Shown here: in pieces, positions 38,338 to 48,688 of the stretch
Numbering within the stretch: the stretch's first letter is position 1
Layout: each line of letters opens with the position of its first letter
Assembly: GCA_014324115.1 (NCBI GenBank)
Contig: JACOMS010000001.1
Span: forward strand, 23,089 to 87,088
Source: Hyphomonadaceae bacterium
GTDB lineage: Bacteria; Pseudomonadota; Alphaproteobacteria; Caulobacterales; Maricaulaceae
DNA: 64,000 bases
Reading direction: 5' to 3'
The notes under the pieces: model-generated
Seen by the model: the letters and a program-made list of their open reading frames with translations, nothing else
The model's database searches: none
Told to the model about the DNA's origin: nothing
Made by a program: the position numbers and the translations under genes

Positions 38338-40253
38338 AAAAATCAGTAGCAGCGCTTCTGGCCGGAGCCGCCATGTGTCTTGCGGCTCCGCTTACCGCCA
38401 GCGCCCAGGGCGATCATATTATCACGATGCAGGGAGCCAATATCCGCGCCTTTATTGACGATGTCTCCAAAGTCACAGGCCGCACCTTCCTCGTCGATCC
38501 GCGGGTGCGGGGCGAGGTGACCATATCATCTGAACAGGGGTTGTCTCCGGAGGAGGTTTTCGATGTCTTCGCGAATGTCATGCGTGTACACGGTTATACG
38601 GTGATTCCCACACCAACGGGTGAGTACCGGATCACCCTTATCCAAGGTGCGGCACAGGAGTCCCCCTTTGTTACGGGTTCGGGGCCGGAGGGACAGTTTG
38701 CCACGGCCATTATCACGCTCGAACACGTTGATGCAGCTGAGGCGGCCAAGCTCATCAAGCCTGCAATGCATGCGCAGGGTGTCCTGACGGGCAATCCCGG
38801 GGGCAGGATTATTGTGGTTTCGGATTTTCCGGAAAATCTGCGCAAGGCCCGGGAAATTGTTGCGGCCATGGATGTCAGGAAGGCTGTCATTGAAGTCGTT
38901 CGGCTCGAAAATCTTGATCCGGCCGAGGTTGAGGGCGCCATCAGGTCCCTGGCCGGTTCGCGTCCGCCCTATCGCATCGCCGCTGTTCCCGGCACAAAGA
39001 ACCTGATGCTGGAAGGTGAACCTGCCGAGCTTGAGCGGGTACGCAAGGTGATTGTCCAAATTGATGCCCAGGGCGTTATGCAGCGCGGACCGGTCACAAT
39101 TGTCCCTTTGCGCCATTCAAACGGAGAGAACCTGATCGGGCTTCTTAACACGCTTTTACCGAATTATGAGCGGGAAGGGGAGCCTGCTCCGACCGTGGCC
39201 CATGAGCCCGGGAGCAATACGATCGTCATCAGTGCCACACCGGAAACACAGCGGGCGCTGGAACAGACTATTCGTCAAATTGATGTCCGCCGCCCCCAGG
39301 TTCTGGTCGAAGCCATTATTGTTGAAGTCAGCGATATGGCCGCACGGGATCTCGGTGTCCAATTCGCACTCAGCGGTGCACAGGGAAGTTCCGTTCCGTT
39401 TATAGGAACAAATTTCACGGGTCAGGGCCGCCCCAACCTGTTGGCTTTGACCGGTGCCGTAGTCGGATCACAGGGTACTGCGGGCGATTCGGGGGGTGAA
39501 AATGGTACTGCGGGGAGGCTCCTGAGCGGTGAGCAACTTGGTGAACTTCGGACACAGGCGATTAATTCGTTGACGGGAACGAGGGGTATCGGCATTGGTG
39601 GTGTGGGTCGACAGGGTGATGTTGTGTTCGGCGCCATTGTTAATGCGCTGGAAAGCGACACGGACTCCAATGTCCTCTCAACACCCTTTGTGACGACCCT
39701 CGACAATGTCCCGGCCAGTTTTCTTGTGGGCCAGGACATTCCGATCAGGACAGGGTCTTCCCTCGGCTCGGCTAATCAAAACCCGTTCCAGACTTTTGAG
39801 CGCAGGGAGGTCGGTATCAAGCTGGAAGTGCTGCCGCAAATCAGCACGGACGACGTCATCCGCCTTGAAATTAAACAGGAAGTCTCTTCACTTAACACGA
39901 CCGCCAGTGCCGGCTTCAATGATACCATTACCAACCAGCGCACCATAGAGGCGACCGTTCTGGTTGATGACGGCGAGATTATTGTTTTAGGCGGCCTGAT
40001 ACAGGATGATGAAGAGATTACTGTGGACAGAGTCCCCGTTCTGGGCGACGTTCCCCTGATCGGAAATCTCTTCAAGAGCGAAAATAAATCCCGCGACAAA
40101 ACCAATCTGATGGTTTTTCTGCGCCCGACAATTATCCGTGACAAGGATGATGCCATGCACCTGACGCAGGATAGGCTTGATCAAATGCGCCAGCATGACA
40201 TGCTCCAGTCCGGGCGAGATTATTCAAAAATCGACACACTTGTGAAGCCCTGA
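38334..40253 (+). CDS. gspD: type II secretion system secretin GspD
   Basis: N-domains, VLVEAIIVEVSD, VPVLGDVPLIGNLFKS, TNLMVFLRPTII. Confidence 0.95.
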   Translation: MKKSVAALLAGAAMCLAAPLTASAQGDHIITMQGANIRAFIDDVSKVTGRTFLVDPRVRGEVTISSEQGLSPEEVFDVFANVMRVHGYTVIPTPTGEYRITLIQGAAQESPFVTGSGPEGQFATAIITLEHVDAAEAAKLIKPAMHAQGVLTGNPGGRIIVVSDFPENLRKAREIVAAMDVRKAVIEVVRLENLDPAEVEGAIRSLAGSRPPYRIAAVPGTKNLMLEGEPAELERVRKVIVQIDAQGVMQRGPVTIVPLRHSNGENLIGLLNTLLPNYEREGEPAPTVAHEPGSNTIVISATPETQRALEQTIRQIDVRRPQVLVEAIIVEVSDMAARDLGVQFALSGAQGSSVPFIGTNFTGQGRPNLLALTGAVVGSQGTAGDSGGENGTAGRLLSGEQLGELRTQAINSLTGTRGIGIGGVGRQGDVVFGAIVNALESDTDSNVLSTPFVTTLDNVPASFLVGQDIPIRTGSSLGSANQNPFQTFERREVGIKLEVLPQISTDDVIRLEIKQEVSSLNTTASAGFNDTITNQRTIEATVLVDDGEIIVLGGLIQDDEEITVDRVPVLGDVPLIGNLFKSENKSRDKTNLMVFLRPTIIRDKDDAMHLTQDRLDQMRQHDMLQSGRDYSKIDTLVKP

Positions 40254-40256
40254 TCC

Positions 40257-41753
40257 GTGAGTGACACTGATACGATAACCCTGCCGCGTCTGTCTTACAG
40301 TTTTGCGCGAAAATTCGGCCTTGTTGCCTTTGAGCACGCGGGCGAAGCCGTTTTGGCCCGGCGTCCCGGTGTGCCCTTGTCGGCGTTGCTGGAAGCCCGT
40401 CGCGTTATTGATCGGCCGGTAACCTGCAGGGACATTGACGGCTCCGAATTTGAAAGCCTGATGGCACAGGTTTATGCCAATGCCGATCTGTCACAGACGG
40501 CCGAGACGGCCCTGGGGGGTGACGATGATCTGAGTACGCTGGCCGACAATCTGCCGCACTCATCCGACCTTTTGGACAGTGATGACGATGCGCCGGTGAT
40601 CAAGCTGATCAACGGTATTTTGCAGGAAGCCATCAAGATGCGTGCCTCTGATATTCACATTGAATCTTATGAGAAACGCCTCGCCATCCGGTTCAGAATT
40701 GACGGGGCCCTGCGTGACACATTGATGCTTTCGGCGCGTTTGTCACCGGTTCTCGTCAGTCGCGTGAAAGTTATGGCGCAGCTTGACATTGCTAAAAAAC
40801 GTGTGCCGCAGGACGGGCGCTTCTCGCTCAATCTCGGCGAGCGGGCCGTCGATGTCCGTGTATCAACCCTGCCGTCTCAGCACGGTGAACGGGTTGTGAT
40901 GCGGATTTTGGAAAAAACCAGCTCGCTGTTAAACCTCTCCGACCTCGGAATGGACACCGGTGAGCTGGCGGCGTTTGAGAATTCTCTCAAATGTCCCAAC
41001 GGAATCATTCTGGTCACAGGTCCGACGGGTTCGGGCAAGACGACGACACTCTATGCGTCCCTGACCGGGCTTAATAACGGCTCCCGCAATATTCTGACCG
41101 TCGAGGATCCGGTGGAATACGCACTTGACGGCATCGGCCAGACCCAAGTCAATAACCGTGTCGGGATGAGCTTTGCCGCAGGGCTGCGAGCGATCCTGCG
41201 TCAGGATCCGGACGTGGTTATGGTCGGGGAAATCCGTGACCCGGAAACGGCTGAAATCGCGGTGCAGGCCTCGCTCACGGGTCACCTCGTATTGTCCACC
41301 GTTCACACCAATTCCGCCATCGCTGCGATTACGCGGCTGCGGGATATGGGTGTGGAACCGTTTCTTCTGGCTTCAACGGTCACATCTATTGTGGCTCAAC
41401 GTCTGGTCCGTCGCCTGTGTCCCCATTGCCGTGAACCCTACACCTTGACGGCCGGGGAGTGCGAGGAACTGGGCCTGTCGCAGCCTGACACCCCTGTGTT
41501 CAGGTCCAAAGGCTGTCAAATCTGCCACCATATAGGCTACACCGGACGCCTCGGGCTTTACGAAATTGTGGTGATGGATGACACACTTCGCGCCATGATT
41601 CACGATGGCGCCCGTGAGATAGACATGGCCGCCCATGCTTTTATCCATCGTGATACACTGCTTCAGAGCGGTGCAAGTCATGTTTTGGCCGGTAATACGT
41701 CCGTGGAGGAAGTGCTGCGGGTCTGCCGGACCGGCGCAGGCGAAGGTGGCTAG
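40257..41753 (+). CDS. gspE: type II secretion ATPase GspE
   Basis: GPTGSGKTTTLYASL Walker A; CPHC..CQIC zinc site. Confidence 0.97.
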   Translation: MSDTDTITLPRLSYSFARKFGLVAFEHAGEAVLARRPGVPLSALLEARRVIDRPVTCRDIDGSEFESLMAQVYANADLSQTAETALGGDDDLSTLADNLPHSSDLLDSDDDAPVIKLINGILQEAIKMRASDIHIESYEKRLAIRFRIDGALRDTLMLSARLSPVLVSRVKVMAQLDIAKKRVPQDGRFSLNLGERAVDVRVSTLPSQHGERVVMRILEKTSSLLNLSDLGMDTGELAAFENSLKCPNGIILVTGPTGSGKTTTLYASLTGLNNGSRNILTVEDPVEYALDGIGQTQVNNRVGMSFAAGLRAILRQDPDVVMVGEIRDPETAEIAVQASLTGHLVLSTVHTNSAIAAITRLRDMGVEPFLLASTVTSIVAQRLVRRLCPHCREPYTLTAGECEELGLSQPDTPVFRSKGCQICHHIGYTGRLGLYEIVVMDDTLRAMIHDGAREIDMAAHAFIHRDTLLQSGASHVLAGNTSVEEVLRVCRTGAGEGG

Positions 41754-42959
41754 ATGGAGACGTTTGATTACGCTGCTTTCGACGCGGACGGCAATCGTTT
41801 GCGGGGGTCTGTTCCGGCCAATAATGCACGTGAAGCGCGCGATATACTGCGCGCCCGCCGCCTGACGCCGATTGATCTCAAGGCTTCAAAGGCCGGGGCG
41901 GGACAATCCTTTACCCTTGAACGCAAGGCGAGCCACAAGGACCTGACCCAGGCGACACGCCAGTTGAGCATATTGATTGATGCAGCCACGCCGGTCGAAC
42001 AATCGCTCAAAATTGTGGCTGTCCAGTTTGACCGCTCCGCCATGCGGCAAATCCTCCTGGACGTGCAGGCCCAGGTCCTGGAGGGGGCGCGGCTTTCCGA
42101 TGCCATGGGCAGACATTCCAAAACCTTTTCAAGTCTTTATACGGGCATGGTGGCGTCCGGGGAAACATCGGGCCGTCTCGCCGAGGTTCTTGATCGCCTC
42201 GCCACGGACCTTGAGGCCGCGCAAAAGGTGCGCCGCAGAATCCTTGCCGCTACCGTCTATCCCATGGTTCTCTTTGTGGTTGCATTGGTTGTTACCACAA
42301 TTTTGATGATTTTTGTTGTTCCCAAGGTTGTCGAGCAGTTTGACACATTCGGGCAGGAACTACCCGGCTTGACCAGGTTCGTGATAGGTATGTCCGAATG
42401 GATGCAGAATTATGGGCTGATTTTTCTGATTATGGTTTTGGCCTTTATGTTCGGTTTCAGCCGTGCGTTGAAAAAACCGGCAATGAGGCTGTGGTGGCAC
42501 GAACGGCTGTTATCCCTGCCGCTTGTCGGGCGCCTGATCCGTGATCTGAATGCGGCCCGATTCGCCCGCACCATGGCCGGGCTGATTGACAGCGGCACGC
42601 CGGCCCTGACGGCCATGGAAACGTCCAGACATACCCTTCGCAACCGGGTTATATATGATGCGGTTTCAGGCGCCGCTGCAAAGGTACGGGAAGGAGCCAC
42701 GGTCAGCGCCTCCCTGCGCCAGACAGGTGTTTTCCCGCCAATGGTGACACAGATGGTGGCGGGGGGCGAAGCCAGTGGTGATATCGGTAAAATGTTCAGC
42801 AAGTCGGCGGATTATCTTGAGGGCGAGTTTGATGCGGCGACCTCTATCTTTCTTTCACTTCTCGAACCTTTAATTATCATAATGATGTCGATTGTTGTAT
42901 TATTGATTATTGGTGCTATATTCATGCCGATCCTGCAAATGAACACACTGGCACTTTAG
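41754..42959 (+). CDS. gspF: type II secretion inner-membrane protein GspF
   Basis: METFDYAAFDADGNRLRGSV; GLIDSGTPALTAM; VAGGEASGDIGKM. Confidence 0.96.
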   Translation: METFDYAAFDADGNRLRGSVPANNAREARDILRARRLTPIDLKASKAGAGQSFTLERKASHKDLTQATRQLSILIDAATPVEQSLKIVAVQFDRSAMRQILLDVQAQVLEGARLSDAMGRHSKTFSSLYTGMVASGETSGRLAEVLDRLATDLEAAQKVRRRILAATVYPMVLFVVALVVTTILMIFVVPKVVEQFDTFGQELPGLTRFVIGMSEWMQNYGLIFLIMVLAFMFGFSRALKKPAMRLWWHERLLSLPLVGRLIRDLNAARFARTMAGLIDSGTPALTAMETSRHTLRNRVIYDAVSGAAAKVREGATVSASLRQTGVFPPMVTQMVAGGEASGDIGKMFSKSADYLEGEFDAATSIFLSLLEPLIIIMMSIVVLLIIGAIFMPILQMNTLAL

Positions 42960-42962
42960 GAG

Positions 42963-43466
42963 ATGACTATGGTTGCAGAATGCGAAAATACCCAACCCGC
43001 GAATGAAAGGCCGGGTGCCAGAAAACCTGCAGCTAGAAAACGAAGCGGGGAAGCAGGTTTTACACTTGTCGAGATCATGATCGTCATGGTCATTATCTCC
43101 CTGCTCGCAACCGCCGTTGTTTTAAACCTCGGCGGCGTATTACCCGATGCCCAGGCCAAAAAGGCGAGAGCCGATATAAGCACCATTGATATGGCCCTTG
43201 AGCTGTATCGCCTTGACATGTATGATTACCCGGATGAAAGTTACGGCCTGAGGGCGCTCACGGAAGTACCGGCAGGTGCACCGAACGAGCAGAATTATTC
43301 TAAAGATGGATACATCAAAGGCGGTCTCCCGAATGATCCATGGGGCCGTCCCTATGTTTACCGTTATCCCGGTGAGTATGGTGTTTATGACATAATGTCC
43401 TACGGAGCGGACGGTGCTCCCGGTGGCGAGGGTAGGGATGCCGATATTACCAACTGGAACAAGTAG
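42963..43466 (+). CDS. gspG: major pseudopilin GspG
   Basis: GEAGFTLVEIMIVMVIISLLA prepilin motif; DPWGRPYVYRYPGEYGVYDIMSYGADGAPGGEGRDADI. Confidence 0.97.
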   Translation: MTMVAECENTQPANERPGARKPAARKRSGEAGFTLVEIMIVMVIISLLATAVVLNLGGVLPDAQAKKARADISTIDMALELYRLDMYDYPDESYGLRALTEVPAGAPNEQNYSKDGYIKGGLPNDPWGRPYVYRYPGEYGVYDIMSYGADGAPGGEGRDADITNWNK

Positions 43467-43483
43467 GTCTTGTCACCTCCGCC

Positions 43484-43957
43484 ATGGGTGGCCATCGGAA
43501 ATCTGAGGCAGGGTTCACGCTCATAGAGCTTCTGGCGGTTCTGGTCATTATCGGCCTTGTGTCCGGCACTGTGGTCCTGAGCCTGTCGGGGCCAAAGGCC
43601 GCGGCCCGGACGGAAACGGAAGAACTGGTCCGGCAGTTTCGCCTGGCGGCAGAGGAAGCCATTATCACAGGCCGCCCCCACGCCTGGGGCCTGTCGGGTA
43701 CGGAGCACGTCTTTTTCCGGTTTCATGACACGGAATGGGTGCCTCTCTCCGAGCCTAGATTGAATCCCGGTTCACGTATTAAACTGACCCGCGAGGCCCG
43801 GAACGTCAAACTGACCGAGGAGATCATTCCGCTGGTGATATTCGAACCCATCGGCATGACAACGCGGTTTTCCCTGCGGATTGAAGCGGACGACCGGACG
43901 GTCACGATTGAAGGGCCGGGAGATGGACGCATTGAGCGCACGGAGACGGCCAAATGA
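43484..43957 (+). CDS. gspH: pseudopilin GspH
   Basis: ESEAGFTLIELLAVLVIIGL-type motif (KSEAGFTLIELLAVLVIIGL); position in operon. Confidence 0.9.
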   Translation: MGGHRKSEAGFTLIELLAVLVIIGLVSGTVVLSLSGPKAAARTETEELVRQFRLAAEEAIITGRPHAWGLSGTEHVFFRFHDTEWVPLSEPRLNPGSRIKLTREARNVKLTEEIIPLVIFEPIGMTTRFSLRIEADDRTVTIEGPGDGRIERTETAK

Positions 43958-44373
43958 CAAAATCGCCAAAGAAGGATAGGGGCTTTACCCTTATTGAAGT
44001 CCTGGCGGCACTGATCGTGTTCAGCATTGCGATATTGGGCCTGTCGCAGGCCGGTTCGCAAAGCGTGCGTTCCGTCGGTGTTTTGGAAAACCGGATGCTC
44101 GCCGGCATTGTGGCGGATAATGTATTGGTCCTGGCGCGCACGCGCGAGCCGGTACTGGGCCGCCAAGACGGCGAACAGACCCAGATGGGTCGCAAATTTG
44201 ACTGGGAGCTCGATATTGAGCGCACAGATGTGCCGGGGTTTTTGGAACTGACAGTGAACGTGCGTGCACAAGACACGTCGCAAGTGCTCATAACCCGAAC
44301 AGCCTATCTGTCACAGCAAAGGCGCACCGCACCCGCTAGCGGGACCTCGCCGGGTCAAGGGGCTAAACCATGA
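43954..44373 (+). CDS. gspI: pseudopilin GspI
   Basis: DRGFTLIEVLAALIVFSIAILGL; ATGA overlap with gspH. Confidence 0.92.
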   Translation: MTKSPKKDRGFTLIEVLAALIVFSIAILGLSQAGSQSVRSVGVLENRMLAGIVADNVLVLARTREPVLGRQDGEQTQMGRKFDWELDIERTDVPGFLELTVNVRAQDTSQVLITRTAYLSQQRRTAPASGTSPGQGAKP

Positions 44374-44984
44374 CCGCAGAATCGAGTGTTTTACGTCACG
44401 ATGCCGGGTTCACGCTGGTTGAGGTGCTTGTCGCGATGTTTATTTTTTCCCTGATTTCCGTCGGCACATTTTACGCCATGACATCGGCCGTTGACAGTCA
44501 TGACCGCGTAAAAGCGGCCAATCAGCGTCTGGCCGGGATTGAAACCGCCCGCACCCTGATCAAATCCGATCTCGCCAATGTTGTTCTGACACCAACCCGT
44601 GATCCCTACGGCACACAAAGCCTGTATGTCTTTTCGGGCGGTGTGGATGATCTGTTCAACCTGACCCGCACGTCACGGGACAATCCCGGCGGTCTTGACA
44701 GGCGCGGAGACCTGCAACGGGTCGTTTACCGGGTCGAGGATGCCGCGTTGATCCGCGAAGTCCTGGCCCAGACCAACCCGGCCCCCCGGACGGATACAAT
44801 CCGGCAAACCCTGTTATCCGGCGTTGAACGCGCTGTTGTCGAGTTCTTCGAAAACGATCTATCCTACAACCAGCTTTATATTGGGAATGATCCGGATGCG
44901 ACTTTCTCTCATAACCGCGTCCGGCTGACACTGACCTTCACAGACGGTGATCAGCTGTCACAGGATTTCGAGCTCGCCCCATGA
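44370..44984 (+). CDS. gspJ: pseudopilin GspJ
   Basis: DAGFTLVEVLVAMFIFSLISV; ATGA overlap. Confidence 0.92.
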   Translation: MTAESSVLRHDAGFTLVEVLVAMFIFSLISVGTFYAMTSAVDSHDRVKAANQRLAGIETARTLIKSDLANVVLTPTRDPYGTQSLYVFSGGVDDLFNLTRTSRDNPGGLDRRGDLQRVVYRVEDAALIREVLAQTNPAPRTDTIRQTLLSGVERAVVEFFENDLSYNQLYIGNDPDATFSHNRVRLTLTFTDGDQLSQDFELAP

Positions 44985-46000
44985 GGCGGCCGGGCAAAGA
45001 TCGCGGTGCTGTTCTGCTGACCACATTACTGGTCATGACCGTTATGGCATCCCTGGCCGTATTGGTACTGGATGACATCCGGGTCTCGGTGAGGCGGGCG
45101 ACGAACATGTCCGATTATGCCCAGGCTGATTGGTATGTTCGCGCCTCCGAGGATTATGCCTCGTCCCATCTGGTCCAGAAAATGGCAGGTCAATCCGAAG
45201 CCGCCCTGAATGCCGCCCTTCTCCGCCCGCAGAACCTGTCCTTCCCCATCAAAGGCGGGGTTATCAGTTTCAACGCTCGTGACGGCAGTCACTGTCTGGT
45301 CGTCTCGACCATCGGCGAGGGGTCCGGGCCTGAACATTTGCGCAGGCTTCTGGAATATCTCGGTTGGGATCGTTCTGAAGCCATCAGTTTTGTCTCGGCC
45401 CTGCGCGACTGGCAGGACGTGGACTCGACGACTTTGCCGGGTGGGGCGGAGGATTTTGTCTATCTCGGCCTGGATCCGGCCTATCGTACCCCCAACCGTC
45501 CGATCATCTCCCTGACAGAGCTTCGCGCCATTGTCGGCATGACCGAAGACCGGTTTCAGGCATTACGCCCGTTTTTATGTGTCGGCGACGGGGTTGCCAA
45601 GACCCGGTTCAATATCAACACGGCCCATATGGGACATGCAATTCTCGTCGCCGCACTGCTGGGAGACGGTCGGCTTTTGACGGCGCAAAAGCTCATTGAG
45701 AATCGCCCCGGCGGCGGCTATGACGAAGAGAGCCTCCGTGAGGCGGCCAGCACTCTCGCTCCGGACGAACAGAAAGAAGACACGACCAGGAATATGGATT
45801 TGCAGGATTTCAGTTTTGCACCGGATACTGTCTGGATCGAAGCAAATATTTTCTACCGCAAGGCCCATCGTGCCGCCGTTTTTGAATTCCGGATTGACAA
45901 GAATCGGGTTTTACGCACCTATCGCCGCCTGTCGGCGGAGGCTAGGCGCCCTGACATAGCCGATCCCGGGCTGGAAACTGATACGGTGCTGACACAATGA
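44981..46000 (+). CDS. gspK: minor pseudopilin GspK
   Basis: DRGAVLLTTLLVMTVMASLAVLVLDDIR; LRDWQDVDS; FNINTA. Confidence 0.93.
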   Translation: MRRPGKDRGAVLLTTLLVMTVMASLAVLVLDDIRVSVRRATNMSDYAQADWYVRASEDYASSHLVQKMAGQSEAALNAALLRPQNLSFPIKGGVISFNARDGSHCLVVSTIGEGSGPEHLRRLLEYLGWDRSEAISFVSALRDWQDVDSTTLPGGAEDFVYLGLDPAYRTPNRPIISLTELRAIVGMTEDRFQALRPFLCVGDGVAKTRFNINTAHMGHAILVAALLGDGRLLTAQKLIENRPGGGYDEESLREAASTLAPDEQKEDTTRNMDLQDFSFAPDTVWIEANIFYRKAHRAAVFEFRIDKNRVLRTYRRLSAEARRPDIADPGLETDTVLTQ

Positions 46001-47046
46001 GTTCGACGCCTTTCATATGGATGCCGGAGCGTCCCGATGCTGCGTGGGCGTGGCTTGACGACACGGGACAGCACGGCTGGGCCGTGACCCGCGAGGATAA
46101 GCAGGGCCTGGCAACCCGTCTCGGCCCGACTGCGAACATTGTCATTCCCGGCCAATGGGTACGCATATTCGCCCATGACCTTCCGAAAATGCGAAGTTCG
46201 GATCGCCTGAGTGCTGCCGGATTCAGCGTTGAGGATGATCTGGCCGCACCGGTCGCCGGTCAGCATGTCATCCTTGGCAAGGGTGAGGATAAACGTATCG
46301 GTGTTATCGCCGAAAACAAGATGGAGGCCGTCTGGACAGATGTGTCCGCGGCTAACATAGTTCCTTTGGCAATATACGCGGATTTCGATATCCTGCGCGG
46401 TGAAAAAGCCGTCGAGGTCATGGACCGTACGATCCAGCCCGGCCCCACAGGATATACAACTGACAACAGGGACGTGAAAGAGGTTCATCCAGTCGCGCTT
46501 GCGGAGCTTGTGGATATATCCTCTGCACTGAATTTCGGGCAGGGTGCCTACGCCTCGCGCCGAACTTTATCACTGGCCGACGGTCCGTGGCTTCGAATCG
46601 CGGCCATGCTGGTTGTGACCGCCTTGGCATGGTTGACCTGGCAGGGGGTTCAGGCCCGGGGGGTCAGTGCACAGGCGGAAGCGCTTCGAAATGAAATGAA
46701 CACCATGTATACACAGGCTACAGGTGAACCGGCCCCGGCCAATCTGGCGGCGACAGTGACTCGCGCCGCGCGTTCCGGTCAGGTCGGCGAAAGAGATTTT
46801 TTGTCTTTGTCGCGCGCCCTGTTTGAGGGCCTGTCCACCACCGATGAAGTTGTCATTGACACCCTGCGTTATGACAGCCGCCGCAACGAAATCTCGCTAC
46901 GTCTGATCTATTCGGATTTTGAAACTGCGGGGCAAATCGAGACCACATTCAGGGAACGCGGGGAGCGTTTTGTCTCCGGTGCGGTACGCGAACAGGGTGG
47001 CGCTCTCCTGGGTGAGGCTGTCTTTTCCAGTGGAGGCGAGTCATGA
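45997..47046 (+). CDS. gspL: type II secretion protein GspL
   Basis: Actin-like cytoplasmic half, single TM (LRIAAMLVVTALAWLTW), position in operon. Confidence 0.88.
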   Translation: MSSTPFIWMPERPDAAWAWLDDTGQHGWAVTREDKQGLATRLGPTANIVIPGQWVRIFAHDLPKMRSSDRLSAAGFSVEDDLAAPVAGQHVILGKGEDKRIGVIAENKMEAVWTDVSAANIVPLAIYADFDILRGEKAVEVMDRTIQPGPTGYTTDNRDVKEVHPVALAELVDISSALNFGQGAYASRRTLSLADGPWLRIAAMLVVTALAWLTWQGVQARGVSAQAEALRNEMNTMYTQATGEPAPANLAATVTRAARSGQVGERDFLSLSRALFEGLSTTDEVVIDTLRYDSRRNEISLRLIYSDFETAGQIETTFRERGERFVSGAVREQGGALLGEAVFSSGGES

Positions 47047-47495
47047 AGTTTCTGGCCGACCGCTCACCCCGCGAACGTCTCCTGATCCTCATTATGCTGG
47101 TCCTGTTGGGGACATTCCTGATCTGGCAATTCCTGGTTTCACCGGTTCTGGGGATGCGTGCTGTTGCCGAAAGTGACCGGCAGGCTGCGATCCGGGATTA
47201 TGAAATCGTTGCGCAGAATCTGTCCGCCATGGAAGTCGACGGGTCTGAGAAAGCCGCGTTTACACGCAACATCCTTATTCAGGAAGCGCGGGCGGCGGGC
47301 ATCAGGATTTCCCGTGTCCAGCCACAAGGCGAAGATGCTATCAAGGTCTGGTTTGAGGATGCTCCTGCGTTGCAGGTTTTTACCTTTCTCGACGACCTCT
47401 CCGGGCGCTTTGATGTATCTGTCACCAACGCCCAGATCAATCGTCGCGACGGCGGAACCGTTGGCGCACAATTCACCTTGCTTGTCAGTGAATGA
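47043..47495 (+). CDS. gspM: type II secretion protein GspM
   Basis: DRSPRERLLILIMLVLLGTFLIWQF; position in operon. Confidence 0.9.
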   Translation: MKFLADRSPRERLLILIMLVLLGTFLIWQFLVSPVLGMRAVAESDRQAAIRDYEIVAQNLSAMEVDGSEKAAFTRNILIQEARAAGIRISRVQPQGEDAIKVWFEDAPALQVFTFLDDLSGRFDVSVTNAQINRRDGGTVGAQFTLLVSE

Positions 47496-48196
47496 AAACC
47501 ATCCTGATCATCACTGTTTTTGTCATTGGCGGGCTGACAGGCCTGTTGACCCAACTGCCTTTATCGTGGGTGGCGGGGTCTGCACTCAGATGGGGGCCGA
47601 CACAGCCGGTCGCCTCCGGCACGGTCTGGAAAGGACAGATTACCAACCTGCCGAGCCTGCAAACCCTCAGGATCACAACCCGTCCACTTAGTATATTGAC
47701 CCCGCAGAGCCTGTTTATTTTTGATGGGCAGGGGGTAGGTGTGTCCCTGAAAGGCGAAGCGGGACTGCGGCACATCAGGGATGTGGTCTATAGTGCCAAA
47801 CTGTCATCCATTCCCATAACCGATGGTCGCCTGCGTGAGTTGGCGGGCGACGTGCGTCTGACCGTGCGCTCGGCGACATTCGGTAAGCAATGTAAAACTT
47901 TGGGCGGCCGTGTCTGGACGAATTTGCTTGCATCCAATACGGCGCGCCTGAATTGGCGCGGTCCCGAATTATCCGGGCCGGTAACATGCGAGGACGGCAC
48001 CATCAGGGTAACCGTTTCCGGGCGTGATGATCAAACGGATGTCAATGCGACTATTGATCTGTTGCCGGAAGGAAACTATCAGTCCGATATTACTGTCAAT
48101 AGTCGTGATCCCGCGGCAGCGCTTGTTCTGCCCCTGTACGGTTTCGATGAAACGTCACAAGGTTTTCGCCTTGCCGAGCGGGGGCGGTGGCTATGA
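47492..48196 (+). CDS. gspN: type II secretion protein GspN
   Basis: N-terminal TM, LTQLPLSWV, SGTVWKGQI pattern; ATGA overlap. Confidence 0.87.
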   Translation: MKTILIITVFVIGGLTGLLTQLPLSWVAGSALRWGPTQPVASGTVWKGQITNLPSLQTLRITTRPLSILTPQSLFIFDGQGVGVSLKGEAGLRHIRDVVYSAKLSSIPITDGRLRELAGDVRLTVRSATFGKQCKTLGGRVWTNLLASNTARLNWRGPELSGPVTCEDGTIRVTVSGRDDQTDVNATIDLLPEGNYQSDITVNSRDPAAALVLPLYGFDETSQGFRLAERGRWL

Positions 48197-48684
48197 GATG
48201 GATGAAGCTGCTCCTGGCTTTTTCGTTGTCGGCCTGTGCCACAGCGGACGATGCGCCCCCGTCCCAAAGTTCTGTGCCCTCGTCCCAAAGTTCTGCGCCG
48301 TCGGTTTCGTCCCGGCAGCCGGGACAATTAGGCCCGCGCGAGCTTGCTTCCGGTCAGTGCGGCCTGTTTGTCTGGACAGGAGATGCAAGACGGCGGTTTA
48401 TTCTGTTTTCGGATAGCCAGCGCAGTCAGGCCGCCCTTGCGACCGCATCCGGAGAAATCCCCTTGCAAATCACGTCCGAAACCGGTTCCGACGCCTATTT
48501 TCAATATCCGGTAACATCCTACCGGACTGAAACGGGCGAAACGGTCAATCTGGCTCTTGGGGATTATCGGGACACTACCTCCGGACGAAGCTACAGATCC
48601 GGTACCCTCAAAACTACGCGCGGTGACGGCTGGGAACAGGTCACGCCGGTCATTGGCCTTGCCGTCTGTCAGCCACCTGCATAA
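48193..48684 (+). CDS. hypothetical small lipoprotein, last gene of the gsp operon
   Basis: MRWMKLLLAFSLSAC lipobox; ATG at 48193 overlaps gspN stop as ATGA; no recognised family. Confidence 0.8.
   Translation: MRWMKLLLAFSLSACATADDAPPSQSSVPSSQSSAPSVSSRQPGQLGPRELASGQCGLFVWTGDARRRFILFSDSQRSQAALATASGEIPLQITSETGSDAYFQYPVTSYRTETGETVNLALGDYRDTTSGRSYRSGTLKTTRGDGWEQVTPVIGLAVCQPPA
48260..48301 (+). repeat. 21-bp tandem duplication encoding SQSSxPS twice
   Basis: CGTCCCAAAGTTCTGTGCCCT / CGTCCCAAAGTTCTGCGCCGT. Confidence 0.85.
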
Positions 48685-48688
48685 GCCA

